Positions 36,821-45,026 of a stretch of 64,000 nt of DNA are shown here, piece after piece; position 1 is the first letter of the stretch, and every line of letters begins with the position of its first letter. The position numbers were made by a program, and so were the translations under genes. The stretch covers positions 1 to 64,000 of the forward strand of contig NZ_VWWJ01000013.1 in NCBI RefSeq assembly GCF_011753055.1, in the 5' to 3' direction. The notes under the pieces are model-generated. The model made no database searches, had not been told where the DNA came from, and worked only from the letters and a program-made list of their open reading frames with translations. This stretch comes from Burkholderia sp. Ax-1719. Its GTDB lineage: Bacteria; Pseudomonadota; Gammaproteobacteria; Burkholderiales; Burkholderiaceae.

Positions 36821-38425
36821 TCAGACTCCGAGCGCGCGCTGCACTTCGTCCCAGTCCAATCCGAATCGCGCGAGATATTTGCGCAGACGATCCGCATCGT
36901 TCGGCTGCTTCTTGCTTTGTCGCGAGACCGCGAATAACGTCCGGCCCGCCTCCGACAAACTCGTCGACACGCGGCAAACTTCGAGTACGCGCTCCAGTTG
37001 CGCCCGGTCGAACAAGTCGAGATCGTCCGCGCCCTCGCCCATCACCGTTACGACCAGTTCGTCGTCATCGCCCCGCCCTGTCCAGGTTCGCGTGAGCCGC
37101 CCGACTTCCTCGCTGGCGATGATTTCGGTGATGCGGCCGTCGTCCGCAAGGGTTGCCATGCGCGTGATTGAGGCCGACAACTCGCGAAAATTGCCTGTCC
37201 AGGCGGCTCCCGTGGAGGTGGCGAATGCGAGATATCGACGCTTCGCTTCGACGTTAAAGCGCACTCGCTCGCCCTGCTCCCGCCCGAACCGGTCGAGTTC
37301 GAATTCGAGATTGGGCTCGATATCCTCGCGGCGCTGCGCGAGTCCCGGCAGGTCGTAAGTCCACAGGTTGATGCGCGCATACAAGTCTTCGCGAAACGTG
37401 GCCGCCGCCACCATCTGTCGCAAATCGCGATGCGTACCGGCGATGAGTTCGAAATCGCTTATCACTTCGGTATCCGAACCAACTGGGAAAAAGCGCTTTT
37501 CTTCGATCGCCTTGAGCAGCATCGCCTGTTCGTCGAGGCCGAGTTCGCCGATTTCATCGAGAAACAACAGTCCGCCGTCCGCCGCGCGAAGCAGTCCGGC
37601 CCGCGCTGTCTGCGCGCCCGTGAATGCACCCTTCACGTGGCCGAAAAGCGTGGACATGGCGGCATCGCCGCGCAAGGTCGCGCAGTTGACCTCGATGAAC
37701 GGTCCCGCGAGTCGATGCCTTGCGCGCTTGAGTTCATAGACGCGCTTCGCGAGAAACGATTTGCCCGCGCCGGTCGGTCCGACCAGCAGCATCGGCGCGC
37801 GCGATCGTACGGCGACGCGTTCGAGTTGCGCGATGAGCGCATTGAACTGGGCGTTTCGCGTGGCGATGCCCGCTTTCAGAAACGATACGGTTTCGTCGCG
37901 CTCGCGCGTGAAGCGCTGAGCGATGCGGTTGTAGCGCGAGAGATCGAGATCGATGACCGAGATCGTGCCGGGTCCGCTTGGGCCTTCGTCGGTGCGTTGC
38001 GGCGGCGCGGTCTGAACGAGCCGCGCAGGCAGATAACGCGCCTCCGCGAGCAGGAACCAGCAGATCTGCGCGACGTGCGTGCCGGTCGTGATGTGGATCA
38101 GGTAATCCTCGTGCTCCAGATCGAACGCGTAGCCGCGCGCATAGTCATGCAGCGCCGCGTAGACCTCTTCGAAATCCCACGGATCGCCGATGGCCAAGGG
38201 CGTGAGACGCACCTCCGTGTGCGGTGACAGATAGGCCAGATCCTCCTTGATGCGATTGGCGAGTCGGTCGTAGTCCGGCGAGTGCAGCAATTCGAGCCGA
38301 TCGATCGGCCGATCCGGTTGTGAGCAGAGGGAAATTGTCGGTCGCCACTTCTGCCAGCGACGCGGCGCGCGGCCGCCCTGATCCAGCACGGTGCCGAGAA
38401 AACCAATCGCAACGGTCTTGCGCAT
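36821..38425 (-). CDS. rtcR: RtcR, sigma-54 activator of RNA repair
   Basis: A 534-residue bacterial enhancer-binding protein. Residues 1-180 are the RtcR N-terminal CARF-like domain (TVAIGFLGTVLDQGG ... IHITTGTHVAQICWFLLAE). The AAA+ domain has Walker A GPTGAGKS near residue 217 and the sigma-54 contact loop GAFTGA near 262, followed by LFLDEIGELG. The C-terminus holds the DNA-binding helices. RtcR is known to respond to RNA ends from damaged tRNA and to activate rtc operons. Here it is divergent from a sigma-54 promoter, tRNA-like RNAs, slipin and rtcB. Confidence 0.95.
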   Translation of the reverse strand: MRKTVAIGFLGTVLDQGGRAPRRWQKWRPTISLCSQPDRPIDRLELLHSPDYDRLANRIKEDLAYLSPHTEVRLTPLAIGDPWDFEEVYAALHDYARGYAFDLEHEDYLIHITTGTHVAQICWFLLAEARYLPARLVQTAPPQRTDEGPSGPGTISVIDLDLSRYNRIAQRFTRERDETVSFLKAGIATRNAQFNALIAQLERVAVRSRAPMLLVGPTGAGKSFLAKRVYELKRARHRLAGPFIEVNCATLRGDAAMSTLFGHVKGAFTGAQTARAGLLRAADGGLLFLDEIGELGLDEQAMLLKAIEEKRFFPVGSDTEVISDFELIAGTHRDLRQMVAAATFREDLYARINLWTYDLPGLAQRREDIEPNLEFELDRFGREQGERVRFNVEAKRRYLAFATSTGAAWTGNFRELSASITRMATLADDGRITEIIASEEVGRLTRTWTGRGDDDELVVTVMGEGADDLDLFDRAQLERVLEVCRVSTSLSEAGRTLFAVSRQSKKQPNDADRLRKYLARFGLDWDEVQRALGV

Positions 38426-38573
38426 GACTATCCAAAAAGATAAGAGGCGCGATGATTGTATAGAAATGCGATGAATTCCCGACGCTGCGCGCTACCAGAT
38501 AGATCTGTAGGAAAAAGAATTATTCCTTTGATTTCATTGGCTTGTGAATTATTTCGGTCAAATTCACGGGCAT

Positions 38574-38588
38574 TGGCACGCTCCTCGC
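38574..38588 (+). promoter_or_regulatory. Sigma-54 promoter of the slipin-rtcB transcript
   Basis: TGGCACG-CTCC-TCGC places GG and GC 12 bases apart, as in -24/-12 promoters, with TCGC for TTGC. Its position downstream of the divergent rtcR and ahead of the tRNA-like RNAs and rtcB fits RtcR control. Confidence 0.75.
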
Positions 38589-38712
38589 TAAATAGTGTGC
38601 AGCCTGATGTCCCGCTGGCCCACGAGCCAAGGTTCAAAAGCCTTGCTGGTGCGCCGCCGCCGAATTGCTTCGTCGCGGCAGCGCATGTCGCTATGGACAG
38701 ACGATGGCCAAT

Positions 38713-38762
38713 GGACGCGCCTGGCGTGCCGTGTACGGGTTCGATTCCCGCAGCGTCCACCA
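38713..38762 (+). ncRNA. tRNA-like element 1 (minihelix with encoded CCA)
   Basis: A 50-base unit: GGACGC pairs with GCGTCC as an acceptor-like stem, a T-arm-like CGGG-TTCGATT-CCCG follows, and A plus CCA ends it exactly at 38762. The D- and anticodon arms are replaced by about 15 bases. It is not a usable tRNA but should be recognised by enzymes that read the acceptor/T-arm half. It abuts the second element without a gap. Confidence 0.7.
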
Positions 38763-38834
38763 TGTTCGATAGCTCGACCTGGTAGAGCAGCCGGCGCAAG
38801 CCGGACGGTAGCGGGTTCGAATCCCGCTCGAACG
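38763..38834 (+). ncRNA. tRNA-like element 2 (cloverleaf with GCAA-capped anticodon stem)
   Basis: A 72-base cloverleaf: TGTTCGA pairs with TCGAACG (one U-G pair), the D-arm is GCTC-GACCTGGTA-GAGC, the middle stem CCGGC-GCAA-GCCGG has a GNRA tetraloop instead of an anticodon loop, and the T-arm is GCGGG-TTCGAAT-CCCGC. There is no CCA. It resembles the tRNA-like module of bacterial Y RNAs (YrlA), but no Ro60/Rsr gene is present here. Likely a substrate, decoy or regulator in RNA repair. Confidence 0.75.
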
Positions 38835-39095
38835 CTGTCCGCAAGGACAGATTCTCGATAAGCATTACCCGCCGGTGTGGGCCGTGAGGCCCGCCGCGCG
38901 TCGCACCGGTTGCGGCGCCGCGCGAACGGCTGGGCGGCCGATGCGGCCAGCGCGAACGGGCGCGACGACCTTGAGCAGGATGTCGCCGCACCCGTCAGCC
39001 TGGAACCTTCGACCGCTCACCCGTTCGCGTCGCGCCTCGATCCGTGCGGCGCGCGCCAGCCGGCCTCAATGAAGAAAAGAATAAGGACAACGAAT

Positions 39096-40232
39096 ATGTG
39101 GATGCGTCATGTCGTGAAAAAGAACGAACGCGCGCTCTTGATGAACGAAGGCGATTTCGTGAAGGTGCTGGAACCGGGCGTGTTCCGCGCTTTCGATCCG
39201 TTCAAGCGTCTTTCGGTGCAGACCGCCCAGCTCGATGCGCCGCTCGCCGACGCCGCGCTGGCCGACTGGCTGCGCCGCGACGCGCAGGACGTGCTTGCGC
39301 AGCACTTCGTCGCCATGGATCTCGCCGACGACGAAGCGGGCCTGCGCTATGCGGACGGCGTGCTCGTCGAGATTCTGCCGCCTGGCACTCGCCGCCTGTA
39401 CTGGCGCGGACTGGTGGAACACCGCCTCGATCGCGTTGATTTTGTGCAGAACGGCGAACTGGACGCCGCGCTCACAAAGCGCTTGATGCAGCCTGCGCTG
39501 CGCGCCCGCGGCATCGCGGGGCTCAACGGCGTACTGCTTGCGCAGGTGCCGGCGTACCACGTCGGCGTGCTGAAGATCGACGGCAAGGTCGAGCGTATTC
39601 TCGAAGCAGGACTCTCGGCATTCTGGCGCTTTGGCCGTGATGTGGCGGTCGAACTCGTCGATCTGCGGGTGCAGGCGCTAGAGGTGGGAGGCCAGGAAAT
39701 CCTCACGCGCGACAAGGTCGCGCTGCGGCTCAATCTTGCTGCGACGTGGTGCTACGCCGACGTACTGCGCGCCTTCGGGCAATTGCAGAAGCCTGCCGAC
39801 CATCTCTATCGCGAACTGCAGTTCGCATTGCGCGCCGCCGTTGGCACACGCACCCTCGATGAGCTGCTCGAAGACAAGCAGATGATCGACGAAGTCGTGA
39901 TCGCGCAGGTACGCTCGCGCCTCGTGGATTCAGGTCTGGAAATCCGCAGTGTCGGCGTGAAAGACATCGTTTTGCCGGGCGATATGAAGACGATCCTCGC
40001 GCAGGTGGTCGAGGCGGAGAAGGCGGCGCAGGCCAATGTGATCCGCCGTCGCGAGGAAACGGCCGCGACCCGCTCGCTGCTGAATACGGCGAAGGTGATG
40101 GAAGAGAACCCGACCGCGCTGCGCCTCAAGGAGCTGGAGACGCTTGAGCGGGTGGCCGAACGCATCGACCGGATTTCCGTATTTGGCGGCCTGGATCAGG
40201 TGCTCAACGGTCTGGTCAGCATCAAGGCGTAA
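39096..40232 (+). CDS. Slipin (SPFH/band-7 family)
   Basis: A 378-residue slipin. The N-terminus (MWMRHVVKKNERALLMNEGD) lacks a long membrane anchor. The SPFH core spans about residues 150-280 (VLKIDGKVERILEAGLSAFW, ALRLNLAATWCYADVLRAF, LQFALRAAVGTRTLDELL), followed by the coiled-coil QVVEAEKAAQANVIRRREET. The ATG at 39096 has AAGGAC eight bases upstream; the frame continuing to 38877 lies in the RNA leader. SPFH proteins form membrane microdomain scaffolds. Slipins recur beside rtcB under RtcR control. Confidence 0.9.
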   Translation: MWMRHVVKKNERALLMNEGDFVKVLEPGVFRAFDPFKRLSVQTAQLDAPLADAALADWLRRDAQDVLAQHFVAMDLADDEAGLRYADGVLVEILPPGTRRLYWRGLVEHRLDRVDFVQNGELDAALTKRLMQPALRARGIAGLNGVLLAQVPAYHVGVLKIDGKVERILEAGLSAFWRFGRDVAVELVDLRVQALEVGGQEILTRDKVALRLNLAATWCYADVLRAFGQLQKPADHLYRELQFALRAAVGTRTLDELLEDKQMIDEVVIAQVRSRLVDSGLEIRSVGVKDIVLPGDMKTILAQVVEAEKAAQANVIRRREETAATRSLLNTAKVMEENPTALRLKELETLERVAERIDRISVFGGLDQVLNGLVSIKA

Positions 40233-40308
40233 CGTATAACAACTAGAAAGCGTCAAGGCGCGATGCAATCAGGTCGCGCCTTGCGCAACAAGGCATCAGG
40301 TGAATGAA

Positions 40309-41532
40309 ATGAGTGAACGCGATTATCAGGTGATGGAACTGGCGAACGGCAAGCCGGTGAAGATGTGGACGAACGGCGTGGACGTCGAAGTAGAAGCGCG
40401 CACGCAGTTGCGCAACACCGCGCAGATGCCGTTCATCTTCCGCCATATGGCGGTGATGCCGGACGTGCACCTCGGCAAGGGTTCGACGATTGGCAGTGTG
40501 ATTCCGACGAAGGGCGCGATTATCCCGGCCGCGGTGGGCGTGGATATCGGCTGCGGCATGATGGCCGCGCGCACGACGCTCACGGCCGCCGATCTGCCGG
40601 ACTCGCTTGCGCGTCTGCGCGGCGCGATCGAACGCGCAGTGCCGCACGGGCGCGTGCCGGGACGTCGCGATCCGGGCGCGTGGGGCAATCGCGCGCCGGC
40701 GGCGGTGGATGCGATGTGGAAGGCGCTCGAACCCGGCTTTCGACGCATCGTCGCGAAGCAGCCGAAGCTGGAAAAGACCAACCACTACACGCACCTTGGC
40801 ACGCTGGGTACGGGCAATCACTTTATCGAAGTGTGTCTCGATGAAAGCGAGCGCGTCTGGTTCATGCTGCACAGCGGCTCGCGTGGCGTCGGCAATGCAA
40901 TCGGCAGTCTGTATATCGAACTGGCGCAACAGGATATGCGTCAGCACATCGCCAATCTGCCGGATCGCAACCTCGCGTATCTGACCGAGGGCAGCCAGCA
41001 TTTCGACGATTACGTCGAGGCAGTGGGCTGGGCGCAGGATTACGCGCGCCAGAACCGTCAGGCGATGATGGACGCGGTGATCGGCGCGGCGCGTGCCACG
41101 ATTGGCAAGCCATTCGAGATCGACGGGCACGCGGTGAATTGCCACCACAACTATGTGCAGCGCGAACGTCACTTCGGCGAAGACGTGCTGGTGACGCGCA
41201 AGGGCGCGGTATCGGCGCAAAAAGGTGAATTCGGCATTATTCCGGGGTCGATGGGCGCGAAGAGTTTCATTGTGCGCGGGCTCGGAAACGAAGAAAGCTT
41301 TTGCTCGTGCAGCCACGGAGCAGGGCGCACGATGAGCCGTACCGAAGCGAAGCGCCGCTTCACGGTCGCGGATCAGGTGGCGGCGACGCAGGGCGTCGAA
41401 TGTCGAAAAGACGCGGGCGTCGTGGATGAAATTCCGATGGCCTACAAGGATATCGATGCGGTGATGGCTGCGCAGCGCAGTCTGGTCGAAGTCGTGCATA
41501 CGCTGCGACAGGTGGTGTGTGTGAAGGGATAG
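40309..41532 (+). CDS. rtcB: RNA ligase RtcB
   Basis: A 407-residue RtcB, which joins RNA 2',3'-cyclic-phosphate or 3'-phosphate ends to 5'-OH ends using GTP and Mn2+. Metal and guanylate residues are visible: MPDVHLGKGSTIGSV, VGVDIGCGM (Cys ligand), GTLGTGNHFIE, LHSGSRGVGN, NCHHNYVQRE and CSHGAGR (the His that is guanylylated). The ATG at 40309 is preceded by AGGTGA; a GTG nine bases earlier is possible. It follows the slipin gene by 76 bases. rtcA, the cyclase partner, is not in the window. Confidence 0.96.
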   Translation: MSERDYQVMELANGKPVKMWTNGVDVEVEARTQLRNTAQMPFIFRHMAVMPDVHLGKGSTIGSVIPTKGAIIPAAVGVDIGCGMMAARTTLTAADLPDSLARLRGAIERAVPHGRVPGRRDPGAWGNRAPAAVDAMWKALEPGFRRIVAKQPKLEKTNHYTHLGTLGTGNHFIEVCLDESERVWFMLHSGSRGVGNAIGSLYIELAQQDMRQHIANLPDRNLAYLTEGSQHFDDYVEAVGWAQDYARQNRQAMMDAVIGAARATIGKPFEIDGHAVNCHHNYVQRERHFGEDVLVTRKGAVSAQKGEFGIIPGSMGAKSFIVRGLGNEESFCSCSHGAGRTMSRTEAKRRFTVADQVAATQGVECRKDAGVVDEIPMAYKDIDAVMAAQRSLVEVVHTLRQVVCVKG

Positions 41533-41543
41533 GGAGAAATGAG

Positions 41544-42362
41544 ATGAGCAGTCGGGAAAATTTCGCCGCGGTGAGGAGCGCCCATCCGGTGGAACCAGCG
41601 GTGCGCACGCGGGTGATGGCCGAGCTGGCCGATGTCGAGCGTCGGCATGATGTGAAGGTGCTGTTTGCGTGCGAGTCCGGCAGCCGCGGCTGGGGCTTTG
41701 CTTCGCCGGATAGCGACTATGACGTGCGCTTTGTGTATGTGCATCGGCGCGACTGGTATTTGCGCGTCGAGCCGCAACGCGATGTGATCGAAAGACCGCT
41801 CGACGATGTACTCGATTTGAGCGGCTGGGAGTTGCGCAAGGCGCTGCAACTGCTGCATCGCTCGAATCCGACCTTGCTGGAGTGGCTGGATTCGCCGGTC
41901 GTGTATCGCGAGGATGAGCGCTGGGCGCCGCGTCTGCGCGAACTGGCGACGGCGTTTTTTTCGCCGATGCGCGGACGGCATCACTATCTGTCGATGGCGA
42001 AGAAGAACTTTCGCGGCTATCTGCAAGGCGATACGGTGCGCTACAAGAAGTATCTGTATGTGCTGCGTCCGTTGCTTGCGGTGCGCTGGATCGATATGGG
42101 CTTAGGGATGCCGCCGATGCGGTTTGCGGATCTCGTGGCCGGGACGGTGCACGAGGCGGCGGTAGCTGCGGAGCTGGACGCGCTGCTGGAACTGAAGATG
42201 CGGGCAGGCGAGGGCGAGTATGGGCCGCGTCGGCCTGCCATCCACGCGCTGATCGAAGCAATGCTCGCCGATGCGGAGCATGACCGCGAGTACAAGCGGC
42301 CGTGGGGGGAGGCGGGGATGCTGGATGGGTTTTTGAGGGATGTGGTGATGAGTGAGGCGTGA
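41544..42362 (+). CDS. Nucleotidyltransferase-domain protein of the rtc operon
   Basis: A 272-residue protein with a polymerase-beta-type nucleotidyltransferase core: SGSRGWGFASPDSDYDVRF carries the GS...DxD catalytic pattern near residue 47-65. The C-terminal half is helical (LSMAKKNFRGYLQGDTVRYK). This is the COG3541-like group, for which I know no proven substrate. GGGAG upstream of ATG sets the start, 11 bases after rtcB, so it is co-expressed. A role in adding nucleotides to repaired or damaged RNA ends is an inference from position. Confidence 0.85.
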   Translation: MSSRENFAAVRSAHPVEPAVRTRVMAELADVERRHDVKVLFACESGSRGWGFASPDSDYDVRFVYVHRRDWYLRVEPQRDVIERPLDDVLDLSGWELRKALQLLHRSNPTLLEWLDSPVVYREDERWAPRLRELATAFFSPMRGRHHYLSMAKKNFRGYLQGDTVRYKKYLYVLRPLLAVRWIDMGLGMPPMRFADLVAGTVHEAAVAAELDALLELKMRAGEGEYGPRRPAIHALIEAMLADAEHDREYKRPWGEAGMLDGFLRDVVMSEA

Positions 42363-42373
42363 GTCTGAAATGG

Positions 42374-42412
42374 AAAAGACCCATAGGTCAGAAAACCTAT
42401 GGGTCTTTTTTG
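42374..42412. terminator. Bidirectional terminator between rtc operon and gyrB
   Basis: AAAGACCCATAGGT pairs with ACCTATGGGTCTTT around a 6-base loop, with A- and T-runs on both sides, between two convergent transcription units. Confidence 0.92.
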
Positions 42413-42440
42413 ACGTTGCGGCTATCGATATCGACAATCG

Positions 42441-44912
42441 TTAAACGTCAATATTCCCCGCCCGCAGCGCATTGCTCTCAATAAACGCACGACGCGGCTC
42501 AACATCATCGCCCATCAGCGTGGTGAAAATGCCATCGGCAGCAATCGCATCTTCGATCTGCACGCGCAGCAGACGACGCACAGCCGGATCCATCGTCGTT
42601 TCCCACAGCTGCCCGGGGTTCATCTCGCCGAGACCCTTATAGCGCTGCTTCGAGACGTTACGCTCAGCGTCCGCGATCAGCCACTTCATCGCGCTCTTGA
42701 AGTCGTTCACAGCCATGCTGCGTTCGCCGCGCTTGATGATGGCGTTCTTGCCGATCAAACCCTTGAACGTATTGGCCGTATTCACGAGCTGCTGATAATC
42801 GGCGGTGAGCTGGAACTCCTCGTCGATCACCGACACCTTCACGTTGCCGTGATGCGTGCGCTCCACGCGCAGCGAACGTTGCTCGCGCACCGCGTCGTAC
42901 ATCGGCACGACGCTCACTTCCGGCTTGAGCGGATCGTCACGCAATTGCGCTTCGAGTGCACGCGCCGACGCTTCGGTCGATTCTTCGCTCGACAGATCGA
43001 TCGCCACACCGTCCATGATCGCTTCGAGCGCGCGCACGTCGTACAGACGCGAAAGACGATCCACCACGCCGCGCGCCAGCTGATACGAACGCGCCAGCTC
43101 GCCCAGTGCATCGCCGGAAATCGGCGTGGCGTTTTCGCCCGGCACGAGTTCCGAGCCGTTGAGCGCCAGACGCAGCATGTGCGCGTTCAGGTCGGCGTCA
43201 TCCTTCAGATAGCGCTCGTCCTTGCCGGCCTTGAGCTTGTAGAGCGGCGGTTGCGCGATATACACATAGCCGCGCTCGATCATCTCCGGCATCTGGCGAT
43301 AGAAGAACGTCAGCAGCAGCGTACGGATGTGCGCGCCGTCCACGTCCGCGTCGGTCATGATGATGATGCGGTGATAGCGCAACTTCTCAAGGTTGTAATC
43401 GTCCTTGCCGATACCGCAGCCCAGCGCGGTGATCAGCGTGACGATCTGCTCGGAAGACAGCAGCTTGTCGTAGCGCGCCTTTTCGACGTTCAGCACCTTG
43501 CCGCGCAGCGGCAGGATCGCCTGGAACTTACGGTCGCGGCCCTGCTTGGCCGAACCGCCTGCCGAGTCACCCTCGACGATATAGACTTCCGACTTCGCCG
43601 GGTCCTTCTCCTGGCAGTCCGCGAGCTTGCCGGGCAGGCCCACGCCGTCCAGCACGCCCTTGCGGCGCGTCATTTCGCGCGCTTTACGCGCTGCGTCGCG
43701 CGCACGCGCGGCGTCGACGATCTTGCTGCAGATGGTCTTGGCGTCGTTCGGCGTTTCCAGCAGGAACTCTTCCAGCGCCTTCGCCACGACTTCTTCCACC
43801 GGCGCGCGCACTTCCGACGACACCAGCTTGTCCTTGGTCTGCGAGCTGAACTTCGGCTCCGGCACCTTCACGGACAGCACGCACGAGAGACCTTCGCGCA
43901 TGTCGTCGCCCGAGGTTTCGACCTTGGCCTTCTTGGCGATTTCGTTATCGGCGATGTACTTGTTGATCACGCGCGTCATCGCCGCGCGCAAGCCCGTCAA
44001 GTGCGTACCGCCGTCGCGCTGCGGGATGTTGTTCGTGAAGCACAGCACGCTTTCGTTGTAGCTGTCGTTCCACTGCATCGCGACTTCCACGCCCACGCCG
44101 TCCTTCTCGCCCGAGATGTAGAAGATGTTCGGGTGCAGAACGGTCTTGGCCTTGTTGATGTACTCGACAAAGCCCTTCACGCCGCCTGCGAAGGCGAAAT
44201 CGTCTTCCTTGCCCGAGCGCTGGTCGGTCAGGCGGATACGCACGCCGTTGTTCAGGAACGAGAGTTCGCGGATGCGCTTGGCGAGAATGTCGTAGTGATA
44301 TTCAACGCTGCCGAAGATGGTTTCGTCGGCCATGAAGTGCACTTCGGTGCCGCGGTGTTCCGTGTCGCCCAGTACCTGCATCGGCGAGACCATCACGCCG
44401 TCGCGGTCTTCGAGCACGCGGTTTTGCGCCACGCCACGGTGGAATTCCATGAAGTGCTTCTTGCCGTTGCGGCGCACCGTCAGGCGCAGGAAGCTGGAGA
44501 GCGCGTTCACGCACGAGACACCCACGCCGTGCAGGCCGCCCGAGACCTTGTAGCTGTTCTGGTCGAACTTGCCGCCCGCGTGCAGCTCCGTCATCACGAT
44601 TTCAGCGGCGCTGCGCTTCGGATCGTGCTTATCGTCCATCTTCACGTCCGTGGGAATGCCGCGGCCGTTGTCGGTGATCGAGATGGAGTTATCCGCGTGG
44701 ATCGTCACGTGGATGTCGTTACAGTAGCCGGCGAGGGCTTCGTCGATCGAGTTGTCCAGCACTTCGAAGACGAGATGGTGCAGACCGGTGCCGTCCGACG
44801 TATCGCCGATGTACATCCCGGGACGCTTGCGCACGGCTTCCAGTCCTTCGAGGATCTGGATCGACGAGGCGCCATAGCTGTTGTCGGGTTGCGAGTTGTT
44901 CGTATCAGTCAT
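42441..44912 (-). CDS. gyrB: DNA gyrase subunit B
   Basis: An 823-residue GyrB, which with GyrA introduces negative supercoils using ATP. The N-terminal GHKL ATPase has EVLDNSIDEALAGYC and DNGRGIPTD. A TOPRIM domain carries EGDSAGGSAKQGRDR near residue 442 and the DADVDGAHIRTL acidic motif near 515, and the C-terminal KRYKGLGEMNPGQLWETTMD is the GyrA contact. The start at 44912 matches family N-termini, 114 bases after the dnaN stop. It is the last gene of dnaA-dnaN-gyrB. Confidence 0.98.
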   Translation of the reverse strand: MTDTNNSQPDNSYGASSIQILEGLEAVRKRPGMYIGDTSDGTGLHHLVFEVLDNSIDEALAGYCNDIHVTIHADNSISITDNGRGIPTDVKMDDKHDPKRSAAEIVMTELHAGGKFDQNSYKVSGGLHGVGVSCVNALSSFLRLTVRRNGKKHFMEFHRGVAQNRVLEDRDGVMVSPMQVLGDTEHRGTEVHFMADETIFGSVEYHYDILAKRIRELSFLNNGVRIRLTDQRSGKEDDFAFAGGVKGFVEYINKAKTVLHPNIFYISGEKDGVGVEVAMQWNDSYNESVLCFTNNIPQRDGGTHLTGLRAAMTRVINKYIADNEIAKKAKVETSGDDMREGLSCVLSVKVPEPKFSSQTKDKLVSSEVRAPVEEVVAKALEEFLLETPNDAKTICSKIVDAARARDAARKAREMTRRKGVLDGVGLPGKLADCQEKDPAKSEVYIVEGDSAGGSAKQGRDRKFQAILPLRGKVLNVEKARYDKLLSSEQIVTLITALGCGIGKDDYNLEKLRYHRIIIMTDADVDGAHIRTLLLTFFYRQMPEMIERGYVYIAQPPLYKLKAGKDERYLKDDADLNAHMLRLALNGSELVPGENATPISGDALGELARSYQLARGVVDRLSRLYDVRALEAIMDGVAIDLSSEESTEASARALEAQLRDDPLKPEVSVVPMYDAVREQRSLRVERTHHGNVKVSVIDEEFQLTADYQQLVNTANTFKGLIGKNAIIKRGERSMAVNDFKSAMKWLIADAERNVSKQRYKGLGEMNPGQLWETTMDPAVRRLLRVQIEDAIAADGIFTTLMGDDVEPRRAFIESNALRAGNIDV

Positions 44913-45026
44913 GGATTTTTTCCGGTTCTGCGTACTGCCTGGGTTGCTGCTCGGGGCTTTTTCGAAAAGCCATAAAAACGCCAAAGGGGCTCAGCGCCCC
45001 CTGGTGTTCTTCTTCTGTCGCGCTTT

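Larger units (their letters stand above)
38426..39095 (+). other. rtc regulatory and leader region
   Basis: About 670 bases between rtcR and the slipin gene. It contains a sigma-54 promoter (38574), two tRNA-like elements (38713-38834) and a GNRA-capped hairpin, CTGTCC-GCAA-GGACAG (38835-38850). A further GC-rich leader of about 240 bases has no gene I can recognise. CAGAT-AG-ATCTG near 38496 is a candidate activator half-site pair. GGACAG at 38695 could pair with CTGTCC at 38835 and close a domain around both tRNA-like units. Confidence 0.6.

Noticed and set aside
42849..44975. 708-codon frame antisense to gyrB
   Set aside because: Produced by codon bias of gyrB on the opposite strand; no recognisable protein.
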